A DNA stretch of 41,455 bases, from assembly GCA_036454645.1 (NCBI GenBank), contig JAZHSQ010000021.1, forward strand, positions 1-41,455, written 5' to 3'. Numbering within the stretch: the first letter of the stretch is position 1; each line of letters starts with the position of its first letter. The translations under genes were made by a program, and so were the position numbers. Under the pieces are notes generated by a model that was not told where the DNA came from, ran no database searches, and saw only the letters and a list, made by a program, of their open reading frames with translations. Below are positions 26,801 through 33,566 of this stretch, one piece after another. Origin of the DNA: Olsenella_K sp036454645. Its GTDB lineage: Bacteria; Actinomycetota; Coriobacteriia; Coriobacteriales; Atopobiaceae.

Positions 26801-27688
26801 CTAGACCGAGTAGATGGGCGAGAGGAGCATCCTGCCGTCGACCGCGTTCTCCTTGAGGAGCTGGTCCCAGGCCTCGATGTTGCTCTTGATGGTGAGCCGC
26901 ACGGACTGGCCGTCGAGCACGTCGAGCTCGTCGAAGACGGGGCGCTCGAGGCTCGTGACGTGGTCGAAGAGGGTGGAGTCGCGCTCGACGGACTCGCGCG
27001 AGATGCCGAGGGCGGCGAGGGTGTGGCTGATGCGCGGGTTGCGGCTCTCCCTGAGGGAGGTGCGCGTCGTGGTGCTCGTGCCGTCCTCCTCGCGCGTGGG
27101 CGTCCCCGGGGAGACGATCTGCATGCGGTCGTTGAAGATCGTGATGTGCACGTAGCTCGAGCTGCGGTAGGAGCGGTGCATGAGCGCGCCGATGAGCCCG
27201 TCGACCCACGCCTGGCGCGGGTAGTCCCTGACCTGCTTGAGCTTGCCGTCGGTGTCGAGGAAGGTCACGTGCCCGGTGAGCTCGGCCACGGTCTCCTCCG
27301 CCAGGCTGGCGAGGATGGGCAGCGGACCGTCGAGGATGAGGTCGCGGACGCAGATGGGCTCCTCGCCCTCGGTGATCGAGGAGAACTTGCCGACGTGCAC
27401 GCGCGCGCAGGGGACGAGCAGGTTTGGCTGCCGGGCGAACATGATCACGGCGCCGTTGGTGAGGGCGCCGTCGCGCAGGTAGCCGCCCTCTACGAGGAAC
27501 CCCTCGTCGCTGCCGCGGTACCCGAGGGCCTCGCGGCAGGTCTCGAGGAGGCCGGCGTCGAGGTCGTCCGCGCCCGCGCCCGGGCAGGGCTCGTCCTCGA
27601 AGGCGAGCCTCGGAGCCGTCGCCGCGCCCGTCCGCCCGTCCGCGGCGTCGACGGCCCGCCGCCCGATGGAATCCTCGCTGTCTGACAT
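26801..27688 (-). CDS. AlbA-family ATP-binding protein, C-terminal part, degenerate GHKL N-box
   Basis: The 295-residue protein aligns by pattern with the C-terminal half of AlbA/Schlafen-type transcription regulators (HATPase_c_4): GALTNGAVIMFARQP, then PRQAWVDGLIGALMHRSYRSSSYVHITIFNDRMQIVSPG. The usual N-terminal AlbA_2 DNA-binding domain is missing; about 45 acidic/Ala-rich residues replace it. In the N-box, where family members have Glu and Asn (E-x-x-x-N), this protein has Asp163 and Gly167, so normal magnesium-ATP binding is doubtful. ATG 27688 is preceded by TTTGGGGTG; a TTG at 27721 would add 11 residues. It interrupts the his locus on the opposite strand, convergent to hisF and divergent from hisI. 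Function unknown; family-level call moderately sure. Confidence 0.65.
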   Translation of the reverse strand: MSDSEDSIGRRAVDAADGRTGAATAPRLAFEDEPCPGAGADDLDAGLLETCREALGYRGSDEGFLVEGGYLRDGALTNGAVIMFARQPNLLVPCARVHVGKFSSITEGEEPICVRDLILDGPLPILASLAEETVAELTGHVTFLDTDGKLKQVRDYPRQAWVDGLIGALMHRSYRSSSYVHITIFNDRMQIVSPGTPTREEDGTSTTTRTSLRESRNPRISHTLAALGISRESVERDSTLFDHVTSLERPVFDELDVLDGQSVRLTIKSNIEAWDQLLKENAVDGRMLLSPIYSV

Positions 27689-27798
27689 GGGCACCCCAAA
27701 CGCCGAGTTGACGGATATCAAAGGTTCTAACCATGCGACCGGAGGGCCATACCACCTTTTCGGAGAGCGGCTCCCACCGCCCGCCCGGGGTCCTCGGC

Positions 27799-27804
27799 TA
27801 AACT
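27799..27804 (+). promoter_or_regulatory. Candidate -10 box of hisI
   Basis: TAAACT matches 4 of 6 consensus positions and lies about 107 bp upstream of the hisI ATG within the 222-bp divergent gap. No -35 is visible. The minus-strand promoter of the AlbA-type gene must also lie here but I could not place it. Confidence 0.3.
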
Positions 27805-27910
27805 ACCCTGGGGCCCCGGCGGACGAGCGCGGGCGCCCCGGGACGCGAGGCCAACATAACGTCGACGCGCCGTCGGGCACGTGGTGCGCCCGGCGGGGAG
27901 GGGAGGCCCC

Positions 27911-28291
27911 ATGGGGGAGAAGGACTGCGCAGGCAGCTATGCCGGCGAGGAGCTGGGCGAGGTCGTGCTCGCGGAGGCCCAGGTCAGGTTCGACGAGCGG
28001 GGCCTCGTGCCCGTCGTGGTGCAGCAGGCGGGCTCGGGCGAGGTGCTCATGGTCGCCTGGGCGAACGAGGAGGCGATCCGCCTGACCTTCTCGACCAAGA
28101 CGAGCTGGTTCTGGTCGCGCTCCCGCAAGGAGCTCTGGAACAAGGGCGCCACCAGCGGCAACGTCCAGCGCGTCGAGCGCGTCCTCGTGGACTGCGACGC
28201 CGACACCCTCGTCTACGAGGTGGACTCGCCCGGCCCGGCGTGCCACACGGGCCACAGGAGCTGCTTCTTCCGCGAGCTCAGGGCGGAGTAG
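27911..28291 (+). CDS. hisI: Phosphoribosyl-AMP cyclohydrolase
   Basis: HisI opens the purine ring of phosphoribosyl-AMP, the third step of the pathway. The 126-residue protein is the stand-alone cyclohydrolase: VLMVAWANEEAIRLTF, SFW-type STKTSWFWSRSRKELWNKG, the magnesium site DCDAD (94-98) and the zinc cysteines Cys111 and Cys118 in CHTGHRSC. It has no fused HisE (PR-ATP pyrophosphatase) domain. ATG 27911 is preceded by GGGGAGG at 4 nt. It is separated from hisF by the AlbA-type gene, so it has its own promoter. Confidence 0.95.
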   Translation: MGEKDCAGSYAGEELGEVVLAEAQVRFDERGLVPVVVQQAGSGEVLMVAWANEEAIRLTFSTKTSWFWSRSRKELWNKGATSGNVQRVERVLVDCDADTLVYEVDSPGPACHTGHRSCFFRELRAE

Positions 28292-28309
28292 GGGCGGAGC
28301 AGGGCCTTC

Positions 28310-28340
28310 GGCTGCGCGCCGTGGTCGCCGCCGCGCAGCC
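28310..28340. terminator. Hairpin between convergent hisI and racemase genes
   Basis: GGCTGCGCG (28310-28318) and CGCGCAGCC (28332-28340) form a perfect 9-bp stem with a 13-nt loop in the 61-bp gap between convergent genes. It could end transcription from both sides, but there is no T-run on either strand. Confidence 0.4.
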
Positions 28341-28352
28341 GCGCGGCCTGCG

Positions 28353-29081
28353 CTACATCTCCACCTGCCCGCCGGCCTCGCGGGCGTCGAGGTAGAGTTC
28401 GACGCAGCGCCCCGCCAGGATGTCGAGCGAGTCGAAGAGGTAGTCGGGCCGCTCGCGCAGGTCCTGGAAGATGACGGAGAGCTCGGTGCAGCCCACGACC
28501 ACGGCGTCGCAGCCCGCGTCGCGCAGGCGCCGCGCCACGCCGAGGAACGCGTCGGCGTCGTAGGGCCTGTTCGCCTTCACGCAGTCGTAGATGAGCGACA
28601 TGAGGGTGCGGCGGTCCTCGTCCGTCGGGGTCATGGTCTCGAGGCCCGCCTCGCGGAAGTAGCCCTGGAAGACCCCCGACTCGATGGTGCCGTCCGTCGC
28701 CATGAGGCCCACCGTGCCGCCCGTGCCGATGGTCCGCGAGATGCGGCGCGCCGTCTCGCTCATGATGTTGAGGACCGGCACCCCGACCGAGGCGGCTATG
28801 GCGTCGTAGAAGTAGTGCGCGGTGTTGCAGGGGATGGCGAGGTAGTCCGCGCCGGCGTCCTCGAGCCAGCGCGCGACCTTGACCATCTCGGGCTGCGGGT
28901 CGGGCCTGCCGTGGTCGAGGATGTAGGCGGTGCGGTCCGGGATCTGCGGGTCGTTGAAGACGATCATGGGGATGTTGTCCTGGTCGCGCGCGGCCGGCGT
29001 CTTCTTGATGATCGCCTCCATGAAGTAGGCGGTGGCGAGCGGGCCCACCCCGCCGACGATGCCGAGAACTGGCTTGTGCAT
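28353..29081 (-). CDS. Aspartate/glutamate racemase family protein
   Basis: The 242-residue protein belongs to the cofactor-independent Asp/Glu racemase family, which interconverts L- and D-acidic amino acids using two cysteines. They are Cys85 in AIPCNTAHYF and Cys198 in VVGCTELSVI, both in the canonical context. The start GIVGGVGPLATAYF is that of aspartate racemase-like YgeA rather than MurI. ATG 29081 has GGAG upstream at 8 nt; an open frame extending upstream overlaps murJ antisense. It is divergent from murJ and close to a D-Asp-ligase-like fusion gene, which makes aspartate a plausible substrate by inference; glutamate is possible. Confidence 0.87.
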   Translation of the reverse strand: MHKPVLGIVGGVGPLATAYFMEAIIKKTPAARDQDNIPMIVFNDPQIPDRTAYILDHGRPDPQPEMVKVARWLEDAGADYLAIPCNTAHYFYDAIAASVGVPVLNIMSETARRISRTIGTGGTVGLMATDGTIESGVFQGYFREAGLETMTPTDEDRRTLMSLIYDCVKANRPYDADAFLGVARRLRDAGCDAVVVGCTELSVIFQDLRERPDYLFDSLDILAGRCVELYLDAREAGGQVEM

Positions 29082-29250
29082 GGCTGCATCTCCGTAGAGT
29101 TGGTGTTGTGTGCGGCTTCGGCCGGCCGCCCGACGGCAGCGAGGGTAACCTTCCCACGAGAAAAACGCGTGGGTGCGAGGCGGCCCCGGGCGCTCGGCCC
29201 GCTCGCGCGAACGGACGACAGGCAAGAGTCTACCCCGCGAGAGGATGTCC

Positions 29251-30978
29251 ATGGCAGAACCGAAGCATTTCAGGAGGTCGTCCGGCGAGGCGGGGGAGGC
29301 GGGCGCGACGGCCGAGGCCGCCCCCGGGGCCGCGGGCGCGGGCCCCGCCCCGGCCCAGGACCGGCCCGAGGGCGCGGGCTCCGCGCCGGCGGACGCCCCC
29401 GGGGACGGCTCCGCCAGCTCCGTCACCCGCTCCGCCGCGATGATGAGCGTCCTCGTCGTGATCTCGCGCATCACCGGCCTCATGCGCACCTGGGGCCAGT
29501 CGATCGCACTGGGCGTCACGGGCCTCGCGAGCGTCTACACCGTTGCCAACAACATGCCCAACATGCTCTACGAGCTGGTGGCCGGCGGCGTGATCATGAC
29601 GGCGTTCCTGCCGACCTACATCCAGGTGAGGAAGAGGCTCGGGCGGGAGGGCTCCAACCGCTATGCCTCCAACCTCATCACCATCGTCGGCCTGTTCATG
29701 CTCGTCCTCACGGGCGTCTCCCTCGTCTTCGCCGACTTCGTCATCTGGACCAACTCCGCAGGCGCCGCGGAGGGCTTCGACCATGACCTCTCGGTCTACT
29801 TCTTCCGCTTCTTCGCGATCGAGGTCGTGCTCTACGCGCTCTCCTCGATCCTCTCGGGCATCCTGAACGCCGAGCGCGACTACTTCTGGAGCAACGCGGC
29901 GCCGATCTTCAACAACGTGATCTGCACCCTCTCCTTCGTGCTCTACCTTGTCTTCGCCAAGTCCAACCCCACGGTCGCCATCCTCTCGCTCGCGCTCGGC
30001 AACCCCCTCGGCGTCCTCGTGCAGGTGCTGCTCCAGGTCCCCTCGCTCAAGCGCCACGGCATCCGCCTGCGCCTGCTGGTCGACTTCCACGACCCCGCCC
30101 TCAAGGACATGCTCTCCATCGGCCTGCCCACCCTCGTGGTCACGATCGCGTCCTTCCCGACGGTCTCGGTCATGTCTTCGGCCGCCTCCCGGGTCACGGC
30201 CGCCGGCCCCTCGATCGCGTACTACTCGCGCATCTGGTACATGCTGCCCTACTCGGTCTTCGCCGTCCCCATCACGGTCGCCCTGTTCACGGAGTTCTCC
30301 CAGTATGCCTCCGACGGCGACATGGACTCCTTCAGGCACGGGATGCTCTTTGGCGTCAACCGCATCAACTTCTGGCTCATCCCGTTCATGATGTACCTGA
30401 TGGTGTTCGCCCCCGAGCTCTCCTACCTCCTCGCCGCCGGGCGCATCGACCCCCAGGCGCTCGCGGACATGTCCGTCTACCTGGTCTTCCTCTCCACGGC
30501 GCTGCCCGCCTACGGCATCTCCACCCTCCTTCAGAAGGTGTGCTCCTCCCTGCACCGGATGATGGCCTACGCCGTGGCGGCCGTGGTCGCCGCCGCCGTG
30601 CAGGTCGTCTTCTGCCTCTGGGCGGTCGGCGTCTTCGGGCTGGCCGGCGTGGCGTTCTCCTCGACCCTCTACTACGTCGCGATAGACGTGGTCGCCTTCC
30701 TCAGCCTGCGCAGGACCCTGGGGCACGTCGGCATCTCGCAGATGGTCGCCTCCGCGCTGCGCTCGCTCGCGGTCGGCCTCGCCGGCGCGGCCGTGGGCGC
30801 CCTCGTGCTGGCGGGCGTGACCTCCGCCCTGGGCGAGGTCCACTCGCTTTTCGGCAGCGTCCTGTACTGCGTGGCCGGCGGCGTGCCTGCGGTCGCGGTC
30901 ACCTACGGCCTCGCGGTCGCCACCAGGATGCCGGAGTCCCGCGAGGTCAAGGCCCTGCTCCGCAGGTCGCGCGGATAG
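29251..30978 (+). CDS. murJ: Lipid II flippase MurJ
   Basis: The 575-residue integral membrane protein flips lipid-linked peptidoglycan precursors across the cytoplasmic membrane. After a ~58-residue soluble, Ala/Gly/Pro-rich N terminus come the MurJ opening MMSVLVVISRITGLMRTW, the first loop NNMPNMLYELVAGGVIMTAFLPTY, and helices through to the C terminus (about 14 in the family). PxSVFAVPITVALFTEFSQYA in the seventh-eighth helix region is also typical. The ATG 29251 is chosen for the GAGAGG 6-8 nt upstream; ATG 29245 is an alternative by two codons. The disordered tail is longer than in most MurJ proteins. It precedes the FemAB/ATP-grasp gene on the same strand. Confidence 0.93.
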   Translation: MAEPKHFRRSSGEAGEAGATAEAAPGAAGAGPAPAQDRPEGAGSAPADAPGDGSASSVTRSAAMMSVLVVISRITGLMRTWGQSIALGVTGLASVYTVANNMPNMLYELVAGGVIMTAFLPTYIQVRKRLGREGSNRYASNLITIVGLFMLVLTGVSLVFADFVIWTNSAGAAEGFDHDLSVYFFRFFAIEVVLYALSSILSGILNAERDYFWSNAAPIFNNVICTLSFVLYLVFAKSNPTVAILSLALGNPLGVLVQVLLQVPSLKRHGIRLRLLVDFHDPALKDMLSIGLPTLVVTIASFPTVSVMSSAASRVTAAGPSIAYYSRIWYMLPYSVFAVPITVALFTEFSQYASDGDMDSFRHGMLFGVNRINFWLIPFMMYLMVFAPELSYLLAAGRIDPQALADMSVYLVFLSTALPAYGISTLLQKVCSSLHRMMAYAVAAVVAAAVQVVFCLWAVGVFGLAGVAFSSTLYYVAIDVVAFLSLRRTLGHVGISQMVASALRSLAVGLAGAAVGALVLAGVTSALGEVHSLFGSVLYCVAGGVPAVAVTYGLAVATRMPESREVKALLRRSRG

Positions 30979-30991
30979 GGGGCGCTGCCCA

Positions 30992-31026
30992 GCGCTGCCT
31001 GGCGCCGCCCCGCGCTGCCTGGCGCC
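30992..31026. repeat. 15-bp tandem direct repeat after murJ
   Basis: GCGCTGCCTGGCGCC occurs at 30992-31006 and 31012-31026 with a 20-bp period. Each copy can fold on itself. It lies in the 221-bp gap between murJ and the next gene; it could weaken readthrough, but no T-run is present. Confidence 0.5.
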
Positions 31027-31115
31027 CGTGCCTGTCGCCCCGCCGCCGTCGCCCGGGGCGCGGCCCGGCTTTCTGGAACTACCGTGCAAAGCGGCCCCGC
31101 GCCTCCTCGGTGCCG

Positions 31116-31121
31116 TAGAAT
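31116..31121 (+). promoter_or_regulatory. Candidate -10 box of the FemAB/ATP-grasp gene
   Basis: TAGAAT matches 5 of 6 consensus positions, 79 bp before the ATG. There is no recognisable -35. If used, the fusion gene has a promoter separate from murJ. Confidence 0.45.
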
Positions 31122-31199
31122 CGCTAGGACGCCGCCGCCCCGAGGGGCGCCCGGCCGGCACAGAACCGACGTCGGGCCCCGCGCCCGCTTGGAGGCCCC

Positions 31200-33473
31200 A
31201 TGCAGCTTAGAGAGGTCAGCTTCGATCAGTTGGAGTCCGAGGCCAGGGGCCTCGGCTGCGAGTTGCCCATCGAGCAGACGGAGGTGTGGGCCCGCTACCA
31301 GGACACCGTCCCCGGCCGCAGCCAGTGGGGCTCCTTCGTGATCGAGGAGGGCGGCGCGGCGGTGGCCTTCGTCAGCTTCCTCGACTTCGAGACCCACGGC
31401 TACCACTACCTGCGCTCCGGCCACGGCCCTGCGTGGGTCGCCGAGCCCACCCCCGAGCAGGAGTCCGCCGCGCTCGCGGCGATCGCCGAGTGCGTGCGCA
31501 AGCGCGACTCCAAGGTCGTCTTCGTGCGCCTCGCCGTCCGCGCGGAGCTTCCCGAGACCCACGCCGTCCTGTCGACCATCCCCTACGACCAGACCGTCGT
31601 CATCGACCTCACCGGCTCCGAGGAGGACGTCCTCTCCCGCTTCAAGACCCGCGGCCGCCGCGACGTCCGCAAGGCGCTGCGCGAGAGCCCGGCAACCTAC
31701 GCCGACGAGACCGAGCGGGCGACCGAGTCCTTCTCCGAGTACTACGACGTGATCGTGGAGACCGGGCGCCGCGACGGCTTCGAGCCCGCGCCCGCCTCGG
31801 ACTACGAGGACATGATCCGCATCCTCGGGCCCGAGCACTGCCGCCTGTACGCGGGCAGGGTCGACGGCAAGGTCGTCACCTGGTCGATCGTCACCATCAA
31901 CGGCACCCGGGCGACGCGCTACTACGGCGCCTCGCGCACCGAGTTCCAGCGCGCCCACGTCACCGACGGCCTGGTCTTCTGGGAGTGCCGCGACCTGGCG
32001 AGCGAGAAGGGCTGTACGGCCTACGACATGATGGGCATCGGGTCGGACTTCGCGCCCTCCCTCATGGGCCTGAACGAGTTCAAGTGCAAGTTCTCCAAGG
32101 AGGTCACCCCGGTCGCGCCCGACCGCGACCTCCCGATCAAGCAGGCCTTCTACGCGCTGCTCACGCAGGCCCACGGCATCGTCGCCGCGCGCCGCGAGCG
32201 CAAGGCCGAGGAGGCCGAGCGCGCGCTGCGCGAGAGGCCCCGCGAGGACCTCGTCCCCGTGATCGTGGGCGGCGACATCGGCGCCTACTCGCTCGGCGCG
32301 GAGATGCACGCGGCCTACCACTGCAAGAGCGTCTGCCTCGCCTCCGCCCCGATCGCGGCGATCCAGCACTCCGACATCTTCGACGTGCGCCCCATCGCCA
32401 AGGCGACCTCCGACGAGATCGTGCGCGCCGTCACCGAGATAGCGCAGGAGAACCCCGAGAAGAAGGTCTTCCTCACGGGCAACACCGACGGCGTGATCTA
32501 CGCCATCAACGGCGCGAAGGACCGCCTGCCGGACAACGTCTTCTATGCCGTCCCCTCCGAGGAGGTCGTCGAGCTCGTCTCCGACAAGGCCCGCTTCCAG
32601 GCCCTGTGCGAGGAGGTCGGCATCGACGTCCCCAGGACCGAGTACGTCGACCTCTCCGGCGACGAGCCCGTCGCCCCCTCCGGCCTCGCCTTCCCCGTCG
32701 TCGCCAAGCCCGCCGTCTCGGCGCTCTACGACCACCTCTACGCCCAGGGCTTCAAGAAGGTCTACTTCCTCCACGAGCAGTCCGAGCTCGACGCCCTCTG
32801 GGCGGACCTGCGCGCCGCCGGCTTCCACGGCGAGTTCCTGGTGCAGGAGCTGATCGAGGGCGACGACACCAACATCGACTGCCTCACCGTCTACGTGGCG
32901 AGCGACGGCACGCTGGCCATGTACGGCTCGGCGCAGGTCCTCCTCGAGGACCACGCGCCCACCATGCTCGGCAACCCCGTCGCGATGATCTCGCGCCCCA
33001 TGCCGGACAGCTGGAAGAAGATCGAGGCCCTGCTCAAGCGCCTCGAGGAGAAGGGCTACCCCTACCGGGGCTTCTGCAACTTCGACACCAAGCGCGACCC
33101 GAGGACCGGCCGCGTGGTCTTCATGGACATGAACCCGCGCATCGGACGCGGCTCCTACTACAACGTGGCCGGCGGCATCAACCCCATGCGCTGCTGCGTG
33201 GAGGACGTGATCGACCACAAGAGGCCGCGCGCGGTCAAGATCTACGAGAAGGGCCTCTTCACCGTCGTGCCGGTGGTCCTCGTCGAGAGGTACGTCTCGG
33301 GCGACCTCCTCAAGGAGGTGCGCGAGCTCGCCTCCTCGGGCAAGGTCTTCGACCCGCAGCGCTACCTCGGCGACCGCAACCCCGGCCACCGGCTGGCCGT
33401 GGAGCTCACCGAGCGCAACCAGATTCGCAAGTTCCAGACCTTCTACCCGGAGCCCACCGACACCTCCTTCTAG
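31200..33473 (+). CDS. Bifunctional fusion: FemAB/FmhB-type aminoacyltransferase + D-aspartate-ligase-like ATP-grasp
   Basis: This 757-residue protein joins two peptidoglycan-related enzymes. Residues 1-330 form a FemABX/GNAT-like transferase (VVIDLTGSEEDVLSRFKTRGRRDVRKAL at 133-160, then the second GNAT-like lobe with YYGASRTEFQRAHVTDGLVFW at 241-261). A charged linker (331-350) leads to an ATP-grasp ligase (351-757): VPVIVGGDIGAYSLG, the nucleotide Lys in FPVVAKPA (498-505), QELIEGDDTN (549-558), LLEDHAPTMLGNP and the metal site MDMNPRIGRGSYY (642-654). The ATP-grasp pattern resembles enterococcal D-aspartate ligase, which adds D-Asp to the stem-peptide lysine via an acyl-phosphate. GGAGG lies 5 nt before ATG 31200. 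By context it may build the interpeptide bridge; the amino acids it uses are not known. Confidence 0.82.
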   Translation: MQLREVSFDQLESEARGLGCELPIEQTEVWARYQDTVPGRSQWGSFVIEEGGAAVAFVSFLDFETHGYHYLRSGHGPAWVAEPTPEQESAALAAIAECVRKRDSKVVFVRLAVRAELPETHAVLSTIPYDQTVVIDLTGSEEDVLSRFKTRGRRDVRKALRESPATYADETERATESFSEYYDVIVETGRRDGFEPAPASDYEDMIRILGPEHCRLYAGRVDGKVVTWSIVTINGTRATRYYGASRTEFQRAHVTDGLVFWECRDLASEKGCTAYDMMGIGSDFAPSLMGLNEFKCKFSKEVTPVAPDRDLPIKQAFYALLTQAHGIVAARRERKAEEAERALRERPREDLVPVIVGGDIGAYSLGAEMHAAYHCKSVCLASAPIAAIQHSDIFDVRPIAKATSDEIVRAVTEIAQENPEKKVFLTGNTDGVIYAINGAKDRLPDNVFYAVPSEEVVELVSDKARFQALCEEVGIDVPRTEYVDLSGDEPVAPSGLAFPVVAKPAVSALYDHLYAQGFKKVYFLHEQSELDALWADLRAAGFHGEFLVQELIEGDDTNIDCLTVYVASDGTLAMYGSAQVLLEDHAPTMLGNPVAMISRPMPDSWKKIEALLKRLEEKGYPYRGFCNFDTKRDPRTGRVVFMDMNPRIGRGSYYNVAGGINPMRCCVEDVIDHKRPRAVKIYEKGLFTVVPVVLVERYVSGDLLKEVRELASSGKVFDPQRYLGDRNPGHRLAVELTERNQIRKFQTFYPEPTDTSF

Positions 33474-33494
33474 GGGGAGCGCGCCCCGCAGGGG

Positions 33495-33543
33495 CGGCCT
33501 CGCCTGCGACGGCGGCATGGGGCCGCCCGCGCGGGCGAGGCCG
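33495..33543 (+). terminator. Compound hairpin after the FemAB/ATP-grasp gene
   Basis: CGGCCTCGCC (33495-33504) pairs with GGCGAGGCCG (33534-33543), and inside them GGCGGC (33511-33516) pairs with GCCGCC (33522-33527). It is a very stable structure but lacks a T-run. It ends 10 bp before the uvrC -10 box and may insulate uvrC. Confidence 0.45.
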
Positions 33544-33553
33544 CGCGGGCGGG

Positions 33554-33559
33554 TATACT
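33554..33559 (+). promoter_or_regulatory. -10 box giving a probably leaderless uvrC transcript
   Basis: TATACT matches 5 of 6 consensus positions and ends 7 bases before the A of the uvrC ATG (33567). The normal start distance puts +1 at or beside that A, so the mRNA would have no leader. No ribosome site precedes the ATG, which agrees. Confidence 0.65.
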
Positions 33560-33566
33560 CTGGCAC

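Noticed and set aside
29271..29285. TTTCAGGAGG inside murJ as a further copy of the transporter operator
   Set aside because: It is in the coding sequence, matches only partly and lacks a second copy or promoter context.
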